A stretch of 64,000 nucleotides of DNA, taken from positions 1-64,000 of the forward strand of contig NZ_JACTOJ010000024.1 of assembly GCF_032335695.1 (NCBI RefSeq), written 5' to 3'. Shown piece after piece: positions 1-7,735 of the stretch. The position numbers and the translations under genes are program-made. How positions within the stretch are numbered: position 1 is the stretch's first letter; each line of letters opens with the position of its first letter. This DNA comes from JACTOJ01 sp032335695 (GTDB lineage Bacteria; Bacillota; Clostridia; Clostridiales; Clostridiaceae). Under the pieces are notes generated by a model. The model did no database searches, was not told the DNA's origin, and saw only the letters and a list, made by a program, of their open reading frames with translations.

Positions 1-5
1 TAATT

Positions 6-39
6 ATTATCCATTTTTTAAAAATTATTCATGGATAAT
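6..39. promoter_or_regulatory. inverted repeat upstream of galactanase gene
   Basis: The arms ATTATCCAT (6-14) and ATGGATAAT (31-39) are perfect inverted copies separated by 16 A/T-rich bases. No T-run follows, so a terminator is unlikely. It lies about 240 bp before the galactanase start and may be an operator, or the end of something outside the window. Confidence 0.3.
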
Positions 40-62
40 TTAGTGGTTATTCTTTTTTTCTT

Positions 63-88
63 TTTTTAGGGTCAATTGACCCTAAAAA
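63..88. promoter_or_regulatory. 26-bp perfect palindrome, candidate operator of the GH53 gene
   Basis: A perfect 26-bp palindrome with core TAGGGTCAATTGACCCTA (positions 67-84), the two halves meeting at 75/76 with no loop. There is no U-tract typical of a terminator on either side, and the gapless symmetry fits a dimeric repressor site better than an RNA hairpin. It sits about 190 bp upstream of the galactanase start in the only long gap before that gene. The regulator is not identifiable here. Confidence 0.45.
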
Positions 89-281
89 TTGGTTTTCAGA
101 ATAGCCTAATTAAATATTATGTTGCAAATTTAGTTAAAACTTGATAAAATTAAAACGTATTCAGAAAAGGTTTTCTTTTAATACATTTTCTCGTCTTCCA
201 AAATTATCTTCTTAAAATAAATATTTATTTTGAGTCATGTCTACAAAGGATTCAAAAATTTATTAAGAAGGTGTATTAAAA

Positions 282-3200
282 ATGTTTAAGAAACAATTTA
301 TGGCTCTAACTTTATCTGCTTCATTAGTCCTGTCATTCTCATCTTTCACTAAAGCATTAAAGGTTAACGCTGAGAACAGCATTAACTATAATCCTAAATT
401 AAGCAGCAGTACAATAACCATTCCACCTATTAAAAATTTATCTTCTGATTTTATAAAAGGTATGGATGTTTCCATGCTAAAGCAAATAGAAGATAATGGA
501 GGCAAGTACTACGACGGTTTATTTGATGCCAACGGTAATCCTAAATCTGAAGACTGCCTAGTAATATTGAAGAAACATGGAGTCAACTGGATAAGACTTA
601 GAATATGGAATAATCCAACTCAGGGCGGCGGAAATAATGATTTGACCACCACTCTTAATTTGGCTTCCAGAGCAAAAGCCTTAGGTTTAAAGGTTCTTCT
701 AGATTTTCATTATAGCGATTTCTGGGCAGATCCTAACTCTCAAACAATTCCAGCAGCATGGTCAAATGACACAAAAGAAAAAACAGGCAACTATGCTACC
801 TTAGAAAATGATGTATATACTTTCACTAAAGATACTTTAAACACTTTAAAAGCTCATAATGCTCTTCCAGACATGGTTCAGATAGGTAATGAAATCAACG
901 ATGGAATGCTGTGGAATGATGGCAAAATTACAGGAGAAAATTCTGGCGGTTACGACGAATTGGCTAGATTAATTAACAGCGGCTCAAAGGCTGTAAGAGA
1001 AGTTCAGGGCAGCGGAAATAAAATAAAAATAGTTCTTCACTTAGCAAAAGGCGGAGACAATACTGGTTTCACAACATTTTTTGATGCCATGAACGCAAGG
1101 AATGTAGATTATGATGTGATAGGTCTTTCATTTTATCCTTATTGGCATGGGCCTGTGTCTAGTCTTAAAGATAATCTTAATAAATTAAGCGCAAGATATC
1201 CTGCTAAAGAATTTGTTATAGCAGAAACAGCCTATGCTTATACCTTAGAAGAAGGTGATAGTTCAGCAAATAATTTTGGAGCAGCTCAAGAAACAGCAGG
1301 TGTGTTTCCAGCTACAGTTCAAGGCCAAGCTACTGAGGTTAGAGCAATGATGGATATTATGGCACAGCTCCCTAACAACAGAGGACTTGGGATCTTCTAC
1401 TGGGAAGGTGACTGGACTCCTGTAAAAGGTGCTGACTGGAAAACGGGTGGGGGTAATGCCTGGGAAAACCAAGCTATGTTTGATTTTAACGGAAATGCTC
1501 TTCCATCTCTAGATGTGTTTAATGCTGTAAGCAGCAATACTTCAGTAGAGCCAAATGTTATCAGCATACCCCAAGTTAATGTTGATGGCTTTGTCGGCAT
1601 AGATCCAACTTCTAGTCTACCAACCACTGTTGATGTAGTGTATAGTGATGGAAATATAAAAGCTCAAAGTGTTACTTGGGATAAGGTATCAGCTGAAGAC
1701 TATTCAAAGGCAGGAAAAATCACCATAAACGGTTCTGTAGCAGGCACGGATATAAAAGCAGCTGCGGTGGTGAATGTTTCAACGAACCTGTTAAAAAATG
1801 GTGGTTTTGAAACTGGTGATACCTCTGGCTGGGATATTACCGGTGATGATGCCAATGATGGAGTTATAAAAATGGATTCCTGGACTGCAGACGGCGGTAA
1901 ATACACTCTAAATTCCTGGAAAGCCACTAATTTTAACTATAAAATAAGCCAGACTCTTACTAATATACCTAATGGAATTTATACTTTGAAAGCGTGGGTA
2001 GTAGGAACTGGTGATGGAAAAAGTACCGTACAACTTTTTGCCAGCGACTTCGGAGGTCCTGATATGACTCTTGATGTATCAAAAAATAGTTCTTGGACTC
2101 AAGTTACCTTAGGAAATATTAAAGTTACCGATGGGAAGTGTACAGTTGGAATGAATGTTGATGCATTAGGCGGCAGCTGGTGGGATTTAGACGGAGTAGA
2201 ATTTTCCAAGGATGAAGATACGGCTCCAGCCTCCTCAAGCGTATTAGAAAACGGCGGTTTTGAAACTGGAGATACTTCTAGCTGGGATATTACCGGTGAT
2301 GATGCTAACGATGGAGTTATAAAAATGGATTCCTGGACTGCAGATGGAGGTAAATATACTCTAAATTCCTGGAAAGCCACAGAATTTAATTATAAGGTAA
2401 GTCAAAGCGTAAGCAATATACCTAATGGAATATACACATTAAAAGCATGGGTAGTAGGCACTGGAGATGGAAAAAGCACAGTGAACCTTTTCGCCAGCGA
2501 CTTTGGCGGAACAGCTATGACTTTTGATGCCTCTAAATACGGTAAATGGACTCAAATCAGCCTTGAAAATATCAAGGTTACAAATGGAAAATGTACTGTT
2601 GGAATGGATGTCAACGCTCAAGCAAACAGTTGGTGGGATTTAGATGGAGTAGAATTATCTAAGGTATCTGATTTGCCAGCACCTGCGCCCACAAATGAAA
2701 CCTTAAAAAATGTTTCGGCAGATATTATACAAGCATTATGGAGCAGTGATAATGTAACCGTAGATGCAACAGATAATACCTTGGTTGATAAAAGTATTTT
2801 CGCCGCTATTAAAGGAGCAAATAAAAATGTTACCTTTATTCAAAAAGCAGCAGATGGAAGCCTGTTATTGTCCTGGACATTTAATGGTGCGGATATAAAT
2901 CAAGCTATTAAGGATGTGGATTTAAAGGCCGCTCTCAGCTCAAATTATAAAGAAGCTATGACTAAGCTAGCTAATGGCTATGATGTACTTCCTATATCCT
3001 TTAGCTACGAAGGAATTTTACCCGGTAAGGCTTTGATAAAAATAAAGCTTTCAAACAGCTGGCTTCAAGGAAAAGATAAAAATAATATATATCTCTACCA
3101 CTATGATCCAACTGCTAACAGTTACGACCTAGTAGCCCAAAATTTAAAGGCAGATAAAAATGGATATGTAGAATTTTCAATTTATCATTGCAGTGATTAT

Positions 3201-3431
3201 TTTGTAATGGATAAGGACATAAAAACTGTGACTGCAACAAAAGGTAGTACTACCTCAAGCTCTGGCAGTGATATCTCAAAAACTAGCTCTTCCAATACTG
3301 CTTCAACTACTGCTAGTAAATTACCTAAAACTGGCGGCCTTATAGATGATAAAGTTTTGGCTGGTTTAGGAATATTTTTTTTAGCAATTGGTGTATTCGT
3401 GGTTACTTATAAGAAAAAGAGAAATTATTAA
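282..3431 (+). CDS. cell-wall-anchored arabinogalactan endo-beta-1,4-galactanase (GH53) with two CBM61-like modules
   Basis: Secreted 1049-residue enzyme predicted to cut beta-1,4-galactan side chains of pectin. Visible in order: signal peptide (about 1-30); GH53 catalytic domain (about 55-415) with acid/base Glu204 in QIGNEIND and nucleophile Glu315 in VIAETAYAY; a bacterial Ig-like module (about 423-500); two nearly identical carbohydrate-binding modules starting NGGFETGDT (about 503-645 and 657-796), resembling CBM61; a C-terminal module of unknown role (about 806-985); a Ser/Thr-rich linker; and a sortase signal LPKTGG near residue 1014, followed by a hydrophobic helix and a Lys/Arg tail. 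The start follows AAGAAGGTG. It is monocistronic, with a strong terminator right after the stop. GH53 assignment is firm; the CBM family number is recalled from pattern only. Confidence 0.93.
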   Translation: MFKKQFMALTLSASLVLSFSSFTKALKVNAENSINYNPKLSSSTITIPPIKNLSSDFIKGMDVSMLKQIEDNGGKYYDGLFDANGNPKSEDCLVILKKHGVNWIRLRIWNNPTQGGGNNDLTTTLNLASRAKALGLKVLLDFHYSDFWADPNSQTIPAAWSNDTKEKTGNYATLENDVYTFTKDTLNTLKAHNALPDMVQIGNEINDGMLWNDGKITGENSGGYDELARLINSGSKAVREVQGSGNKIKIVLHLAKGGDNTGFTTFFDAMNARNVDYDVIGLSFYPYWHGPVSSLKDNLNKLSARYPAKEFVIAETAYAYTLEEGDSSANNFGAAQETAGVFPATVQGQATEVRAMMDIMAQLPNNRGLGIFYWEGDWTPVKGADWKTGGGNAWENQAMFDFNGNALPSLDVFNAVSSNTSVEPNVISIPQVNVDGFVGIDPTSSLPTTVDVVYSDGNIKAQSVTWDKVSAEDYSKAGKITINGSVAGTDIKAAAVVNVSTNLLKNGGFETGDTSGWDITGDDANDGVIKMDSWTADGGKYTLNSWKATNFNYKISQTLTNIPNGIYTLKAWVVGTGDGKSTVQLFASDFGGPDMTLDVSKNSSWTQVTLGNIKVTDGKCTVGMNVDALGGSWWDLDGVEFSKDEDTAPASSSVLENGGFETGDTSSWDITGDDANDGVIKMDSWTADGGKYTLNSWKATEFNYKVSQSVSNIPNGIYTLKAWVVGTGDGKSTVNLFASDFGGTAMTFDASKYGKWTQISLENIKVTNGKCTVGMDVNAQANSWWDLDGVELSKVSDLPAPAPTNETLKNVSADIIQALWSSDNVTVDATDNTLVDKSIFAAIKGANKNVTFIQKAADGSLLLSWTFNGADINQAIKDVDLKAALSSNYKEAMTKLANGYDVLPISFSYEGILPGKALIKIKLSNSWLQGKDKNNIYLYHYDPTANSYDLVAQNLKADKNGYVEFSIYHCSDYFVMDKDIKTVTATKGSTTSSSGSDISKTSSSNTASTTASKLPKTGGLIDDKVLAGLGIFFLAIGVFVVTYKKKRNY
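1788..2667 (+). repeat. tandem duplication of a carbohydrate-binding module inside the galactanase gene
   Basis: Two consecutive segments of about 425 bp (roughly 1788-2215 and 2247-2667) encode almost the same module. Both contain the runs GDDANDGVIKMDSWTADGG and YTLKAWVVGTGDGKSTV and end in WWDLDGVE. Sequence identity is also high at the DNA level, which suggests a recent intragenic duplication. Confidence 0.85.
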
Positions 3432-3435
3432 ACAC

Positions 3436-3475
3436 AAAGCTGTTACACTGAGAAATTAGTGTAACAGCTTTTATT
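3436..3475 (+). terminator. intrinsic terminator of the galactanase gene
   Basis: A 14-bp perfect stem AAAGCTGTTACACT / AGTGTAACAGCTTT (3436-3449 and 3458-3471) with an 8-base loop, followed by TTATT. It begins five bases after the galactanase stop codon. Confidence 0.9.
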
Positions 3476-3494
3476 ATAAATAAACTATCTATTT

Positions 3495-3941
3495 TTAAAT
3501 ATGTTCTACTAACTCTTTTAAAGTCAGCACTCTATCCTCTCCCAGTATAAGCTTTGCTGCATTAAACAAATATTTATCCTGAGTAACCAATAAAAGCTTA
3601 GGATTCATATTACAGGCATATAAAAGCAGCAGATCATTTTCTGATAGCTTATTTGCATTATTTAAATAGGCCTTCCCATTCTGAGAGTATTTGATTTCAA
3701 TCACAGAATAGAATTCATCAACACGAGTTTTGTCTATTTCTAATATAAACAAAATTAGGTCACAAAACCTTTCTGATAAAACCATCTGTCCGTTGTACTG
3801 CCTTCTTTCTTTTACAACAAGCTCCTCAGCTATTTCCTTCAATATGTTTATACTTTTTTCTTCCACCAGCTTATCTATAATATCAGAATATCTATTCCAA
3901 AGCTCTATTACCACATTAGTATCCAGCAAATATTTATCCAT
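3495..3941 (-). CDS. PIN-domain protein (VapC-like), no antitoxin seen
   Basis: 148 residues with the PIN nuclease layout: YLLDTNVV at the N-terminus (acidic residue D7), acidic residues around IAEELVV, then LSENDLLLL and VTQDKYLF, which match the last acidic positions of VapC-like RNases. A clear AAGGAGGTAAC ribosome binding site precedes the ATG. Classical vapBC loci carry the antitoxin immediately upstream, but here the 440 bases upstream hold only repeats and no small ORF. It could be an orphan toxin or one of the longer PIN proteins that act alone. Family call is good; role unknown. Confidence 0.7.
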   Translation of the reverse strand: MDKYLLDTNVVIELWNRYSDIIDKLVEEKSINILKEIAEELVVKERRQYNGQMVLSERFCDLILFILEIDKTRVDEFYSVIEIKYSQNGKAYLNNANKLSENDLLLLYACNMNPKLLLVTQDKYLFNAAKLILGEDRVLTLKELVEHI

Positions 3942-3991
3942 TTCTATTTGTTACCTCCTTGCTTAGCCTAAATTTATAGCTCTTTTTTAAA

Positions 3992-4035
3992 GGCTCTGTT
4001 TTAAATCAGTGTTGCTTTTTACACTGATTTAAAAC
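3992..4035. repeat. dispersed palindromic repeat, copy 1
   Basis: Begins GGCTCTGTTTTAAATCAGTG. The 15-bp arms GTTTTAAATCAGTGT (3998-4012) and ACACTGATTTAAAAC (4021-4035) are perfect inverted copies around the loop TGCTTTTT. An almost identical unit lies inverted at 39677-39712, and diverged relatives at 5909-5945 and 63412-63455. Confidence 0.7.
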
Positions 4036-4074
4036 ATATCCTATATATTATATTCTTTTCATACAAAAATTAAT

Positions 4075-4282
4075 GGCTTTGTTTTAAAATGTTGATATTA
4101 TCTTTGGAGTTCTAGAAACTCTTAGGAAGTGCGACTTATAATTGGCGTAATTTTGCCCAGGAAGGGCAAAGCCATTTTAGTGCCAGGACGGCACATTAAA
4201 ATAGGTAGCCAATTATAACAAAGCAAGCCTTAGAGTTTCAGATCCACCAAAGCCTTTATCAACATTCTTTTAAAACATAACC
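4075..4282. mobile_element. MITE-like palindromic element with 8-bp target duplication
   Basis: A 208-bp non-coding element flanked by direct repeats AAATTAAT (4067-4074 and 4283-4290). Its ends are inverted copies: GTTTTAAAA-TGTTGATA (4081-4097) pairs with TATCAACA-ttc-TTTTAAAAC (4257-4276). Pairing continues inward: CTTTGG 4102-4107 with CCAAAG 4247-4252; GAAACTCTTAGG 4115-4126 with 4228-4239 (11 of 12); TATAATTGGC 4137-4146 with GCCAATTATA 4208-4217 (10 of 10). The centre carries two hairpins with AGGA in their loops, TTTGCCC/GGGCAAA (4152-4170) and GTGCC/GGCAC (4180-4194). Outer ends starting GGCT plus an 8-bp duplication are reminiscent of ISL3-family termini, which is only inference. 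The 444-bp gap 3942-4385 holds this, the palindrome at 3992, and the promoter of the next gene. Confidence 0.7.
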
Positions 4283-4385
4283 AAATTAATTAACAATCAG
4301 GGTCAAAAACGTCGAGTGATACAATATAAATCATAGTATAATAAAATTACTTCCGGAAGAAAAATACAAATAAGGTGGTGAAGCT

Positions 4386-5903
4386 GTGGATTACTCACTT
4401 TTTATATGGTCCGTAGTGACTTTCATAGAACAGAGGATAAAAGCTAATATTGATTATAAAGAATTGGAGAGTTCCACAGGTTTTTCTTATAGGCATATTA
4501 GAGAAACCTTTAGACAATGTACTAATCATACCCTTTCCAATTATATATTGTCCCGAAAGATAGCAAATGCTGCTTTTGACATAATTCATACCTATAAAAG
4601 CATTACTGATATAGCAGTAGACTATGGCTTTGAAAGCTATGATACCTTTACCAGAGCTTTTAAGAGGCATACAGGTATAACTCCTATAAGCTTTCGTAAT
4701 GGCAGCTATCAAGTAGGAAGGCGAATTTTAGCTGTAGGAGTATATGGACCAGCTATTCTAAAAAAAGGCAGTAATCTGCTTCTTCTCACCGAAATTATGG
4801 AGGTATGTATTAATATGAAAGATAGTATAAAAACTGATAACAGCTGTATTCTATTTGGAGTTCCAAAGGTAGAGTACTGCTTTGAAGAAGGCACCCCCTT
4901 TATTTCTTCCTTAAAGTCATGTCTAAATTATATGGGACAGACTATTGATTACGCCTATCTCATGGCAGCATCAGGTGCAGCCTTTAGACTTCGATGGAAT
5001 TTAAACACCTGGGATGGCGGAAATATTGATACCATGTGCATATATGAAGATAAGTTCGAAGCTTTTAAACGTTCCTTTGAAGCTGCCGGCAGAGAATATA
5101 AGCTTCTCTCTCGAGAAGGAACTGACAAAGAAACTTTTATAACTTTTATAAAAGACCAAATAAATTCAGGACGCCCAGTTATAGCTCTAGGAATCATTGG
5201 ACCTCCAGAAGCCTGCATAATTACTGGTTACGATAATGATGGAGAAACCCTTTTAGGCTGGAACTTCTTTCAGAATAACTCAGAATTTGCAAAGGATATA
5301 AAATTTCATGAAACAGGATATTTTATATGCGACAATTGGTGGGAAAATCCAAGTACTGTTGGAGTAATATCCATAGGTGAAGACATGAATCAGCTGGTAA
5401 GTCAAAAGGACATTCTTATAAATGGTATAGATATAATGACTAATAATAAAGTCATTAAAATAGATCATTATAATCACAACAAGCTTGAATATGCTGGAGG
5501 GCAAGCTGCCTACGATGCTTGGGCTAAAGCCATAGGAAATGACAAAGAATTTTCTCCAAAAGCTATACTCCCAATACTATCTGAAAGAATAATGTGCCAA
5601 AATGATGCCCAGTGCATGGTGGGAGAGGGCAGATCTTACGCCGCTATTTTTCTAGACTGGGTAGGAAAAACAAATGAAAAAATAGAAAGAGACTGTTCCC
5701 TTGCTGCAAATCATTTCAGGAAATCAGCTAACTGCACCTTTAAGATGAATGAAGTAAAAGGCGGTTTTGAACAAAATGAAGCCTCTATACGAAAATTTGC
5801 TGAACCTGAAGTCAGGGAAAAAATAGTCTCCTTGATAATAGAGGCAAAAGAAAATGAAGCTAAGGCATGTGAAGTTTTAAAATCCATAGTTAATAAGCTT
5901 TAA
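4386..5903 (+). CDS. AraC-type regulator with N-terminal HTH fused to a C39/BtrH-like domain
   Basis: 505 residues. The first ~105 are an AraC/XylS DNA-binding domain (two HTH motifs; SITDIAVDYGFESYDTFTRA is the diagnostic second one). This is reversed from the usual C-terminal placement. Residues ~160-330 resemble the papain-like fold of butirosin BtrH/C39 peptidase relatives: GVPKVEYCFEEGT, then PVIALGIIGPPEACIITGYD where active members usually carry a His before the GYD. That His is absent, so a binding rather than proteolytic role is inferred. The last ~150 residues are helical, without a recognised domain. The start is GTG with AAGGTGGTG upstream. Ligand and targets unknown. Confidence 0.75.
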   Translation: MDYSLFIWSVVTFIEQRIKANIDYKELESSTGFSYRHIRETFRQCTNHTLSNYILSRKIANAAFDIIHTYKSITDIAVDYGFESYDTFTRAFKRHTGITPISFRNGSYQVGRRILAVGVYGPAILKKGSNLLLLTEIMEVCINMKDSIKTDNSCILFGVPKVEYCFEEGTPFISSLKSCLNYMGQTIDYAYLMAASGAAFRLRWNLNTWDGGNIDTMCIYEDKFEAFKRSFEAAGREYKLLSREGTDKETFITFIKDQINSGRPVIALGIIGPPEACIITGYDNDGETLLGWNFFQNNSEFAKDIKFHETGYFICDNWWENPSTVGVISIGEDMNQLVSQKDILINGIDIMTNNKVIKIDHYNHNKLEYAGGQAAYDAWAKAIGNDKEFSPKAILPILSERIMCQNDAQCMVGEGRSYAAIFLDWVGKTNEKIERDCSLAANHFRKSANCTFKMNEVKGGFEQNEASIRKFAEPEVREKIVSLIIEAKENEAKACEVLKSIVNKL

Positions 5904-5908
5904 TAATT

Positions 5909-5945
5909 GACTCTGTTTTAATCAGAACGTTTGGTTCTAATTATA
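5909..5945. repeat. dispersed palindromic repeat, diverged copy
   Basis: Starts GACTCTGTTTTAATCAGAAC, matching the beginning of the unit at 3992. Imperfect arms TAATCAGAAC / GTTCTAATTA (9 of 10) surround GTTTG. Lies just after the stop codon of the AraC-type gene. Confidence 0.45.
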
Positions 5946-5985
5946 TATCAGTAAATGAATTAAGCACAAAATTATCAATCAATTT

Positions 5986-6033
5986 AATAATAGCTACTAG
6001 ATAAACTTTGAAAATCATCTAATAGCTATTATT
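5986..6033. terminator. hairpin between convergent genes
   Basis: The arms AATAATAGCTA (5986-5996) and TAGCTATTATT (6023-6033) are perfect inverted copies, with a further AGAT/ATCT pairing inside. The T-rich flank is modest. Probably the shared bidirectional terminator of the AraC-type gene and the membrane-protein gene. Confidence 0.55.
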
Positions 6034-6058
6034 ACATTCTTTGTAGATAGCTTTATTT

Positions 6059-6685
6059 TTAGAATTTCTTTTTCCAATACCATTGTGGAAATAGAATTGA
6101 GAAAGCTATTAGAGCAGGTACTGCTATGCTGTTGTAAGAGGTGTTTATAGCATAATATGAGCTTATTGACACAAAATGAAGCAATACCATTCTCAAAACT
6201 GCCTGACTTACATTTAATACTGCCCATGCTATTGTAAGTAGTCTCCATGCGGATTTATATTTAGGATTGCTTTTCAATTTTTCCGAAGCATTTTTCAAAT
6301 AGCTTTGTTCTACAATTACTTGAATCAAGGATCTATTAAAAAGTAAGGATACAGAAAAAACTAGTGCAATTAAAATGTCCTGAATTATAGGTGCAACTAA
6401 ATAAAAGGTAGGGTTTTTCGAAATAATAGTACATATCAATGAAATTGCTGAAAATGATCCGCTCATTACTGCAAGAGCATTAAATCTCTTATCCTTCATA
6501 AAATTTAATGCCACCACTCCTATGCTCCATACCCCGCATAATACTATTCCGTCAAAAGTCATTTTAAATTTATCGAATATATAAAATATTACTATTGGTA
6601 TAATAGCACTTACCACAAAATCAGCGTTGAAAACATTTTTTAATACTAAATTAGTTTTATTATTGGTTTTAGTTGTTATCTGCAT
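6059..6685 (-). CDS. multi-pass membrane protein, VC0807-family-like
   Basis: 208 residues, nearly all hydrophobic, with about six membrane segments (for example VVSAIIPIVIFYIF, AISLICTIIS, ILIALVFSVSLLF, SIAVPALIAFSILFP). Reminiscent of the uncharacterised VC0807 family; function unknown. I chose the ATG at 6685 because AGGAGGAGG lies just upstream; an in-frame start further up at 6751 would overlap the neighbouring flavoprotein gene. The 16-bp gap to that gene suggests co-transcription. Confidence 0.6.
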   Translation of the reverse strand: MQITTKTNNKTNLVLKNVFNADFVVSAIIPIVIFYIFDKFKMTFDGIVLCGVWSIGVVALNFMKDKRFNALAVMSGSFSAISLICTIISKNPTFYLVAPIIQDILIALVFSVSLLFNRSLIQVIVEQSYLKNASEKLKSNPKYKSAWRLLTIAWAVLNVSQAVLRMVLLHFVSISSYYAINTSYNSIAVPALIAFSILFPQWYWKKKF

Positions 6686-6701
6686 AATAAAATTCCTCCT
6701 C

Positions 6702-7406
6702 CTATTTACTCCATGATTTATTGGCATTTTCGATATATATTTTAGGATCAATATATTCTTTTTCTATAATTTCTTCGGTTTCTAAACTTATATGCCCTTC
6801 ACGAATTACTTCCTCACCAGCCTTTTTTAACGCCGTAAAGAAAGGACTGTATATTTGTTTCAATAGGTCATTTGTTTCTATACTGCTAAGAATTCCTCCC
6901 TGTCCACATAATATGGTTCCTTCTAAATTTCCCTTTGTCATAACCTTAAAAGTCTCAACCAAGCCAGAAAAGTTGTATTTTCCAGGGAAGCCGCAGTTTG
7001 AAATCAAAATAGTTTTTACATTGACTGCACTATTAAATCTTCTAGTGTGTGAATATTCATCTTTAACCTTTACTATTTCTCCATTGTTTAACGGAAGCAT
7101 TCTATCCATAAAATCTTTCATAAGGCCAGAGACCGTAAAATAATAAAGCGGAGTTGCATATACCATTACGTCAGCTTCTAATATCTTATTCAATAATTCC
7201 TTCATATCATCCTTATGGATACATTCCCCTGGAGTTTTAGTCCAACATGTAAAGCAACCCAAACAATGTTTTATTTTTTTCTCATTTAAGTATATAGTAT
7301 CTGTATCTGCACCTGCCTCTTCACACCCATTAAGAAATGATTTCAAAATCACTTCAGTATTTCCGTTTTTTCCTTTGGGACTTCCATTTATAGCTAAAAC
7401 CTTCAT
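6702..7406 (-). CDS. NADPH-dependent FMN reductase-type iron-sulfur flavoprotein
   Basis: 234 residues with a flavodoxin-like fold: INGSPKGKNGNTEVIL is the FMN-phosphate loop, and YATPLYYFTVSGLMKDFMDR is the conserved second flavin-binding stretch. Cys48, Cys51, Cys54 and Cys62 form a compact CX2CX2CX7C motif, as in archaeal/clostridial ISF proteins that hold a 4Fe-4S cluster. Likely a cytosolic electron-transfer or oxygen-detoxification protein. First gene of a probable two-gene operon with the membrane protein. RBS AAGGAGAG precedes the ATG. Confidence 0.8.
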   Translation of the reverse strand: MKVLAINGSPKGKNGNTEVILKSFLNGCEEAGADTDTIYLNEKKIKHCLGCFTCWTKTPGECIHKDDMKELLNKILEADVMVYATPLYYFTVSGLMKDFMDRMLPLNNGEIVKVKDEYSHTRRFNSAVNVKTILISNCGFPGKYNFSGLVETFKVMTKGNLEGTILCGQGGILSSIETNDLLKQIYSPFFTALKKAGEEVIREGHISLETEEIIEKEYIDPKIYIENANKSWSK

Positions 7407-7476
7407 AAAAATCTCTCCTTATTTTGAATTTCTTTGTTTAATCCTTATTACAATAATAATTATACATTCATCATTA

Positions 7477-7527
7477 TTGGTATCAAAGTTACTATAGTCC
7501 CTTATTTTGGTATTACTTTAGTCACTA
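7477..7527. promoter_or_regulatory. direct repeats upstream of the flavoprotein gene
   Basis: TTGGTAT occurs at 7477 and again at 7507 (30 bp, about three helical turns). Each is followed by a related ACTATAGTC / CTTTAGTC segment. This is the promoter-proximal side of the flavoprotein gene, so a transcription-factor site is likely; the factor is unknown. The rest of the 7407-7735 gap holds a terminator and a gene relic. Confidence 0.35.
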
Positions 7528-7571
7528 TTTTATGACTAATTAAAAGCAAAGACCTTAGATTAGCATAAATA

Positions 7572-7622
7572 AAAAGAGATTGCATTAGATAACCTATTAA
7601 GATTATATCTGCAATCTCTTTT
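7572..7622 (-). terminator. terminator after the acetyltransferase gene
   Basis: The perfect 13-bp arms AAAAGAGATTGCA (7572-7584) and TGCAATCTCTTTT (7610-7622), with an inner AGATA/TATCT pairing, give a long hairpin ending in T-rich sequence when read on the minus strand. Confidence 0.6.
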
Positions 7623-7650
7623 CTATAATTGTATATTCTGCTAAAATATC

Positions 7651-7690
7651 ATACTGCATTTAGTCTTGCTATGTAATTGCTTGGACTGTT
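7651..7690 (-). pseudogene. relic fragment of a second MFS transporter gene
   Basis: Forty bases match 8441-8480, inside the neighbouring MFS gene, at 38 positions. Read on the minus strand they encode SNSPSNYIARLNAV, against NNSPSNYRARLNAV in the intact transporter. No ORF surrounds it. Best explained as the remnant of a tandem paralogue lost by deletion, or a short local duplication. Confidence 0.6.
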
Positions 7691-7735
7691 GCTCAATTAA
7701 CTAAATATATAGTTGACAGCAGCTTTTACTTTTTA

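Noticed and set aside
1263..2621. Several minus-strand ORFs within the galactanase gene
   Set aside because: They have no ribosome binding sites, and two of them are near-identical only because they are antisense to the duplicated binding modules.
4075..4282. Possible group II intron, riboswitch or retron RNA
   Set aside because: Nearly the whole element is one long stem with two small hairpins, it has an 8-bp duplication, and no reverse transcriptase or conserved riboswitch core is present.
3495..4385. VapBC toxin-antitoxin pair
   Set aside because: The PIN gene has no small antitoxin ORF next to it on either strand; the flank is repeats only.
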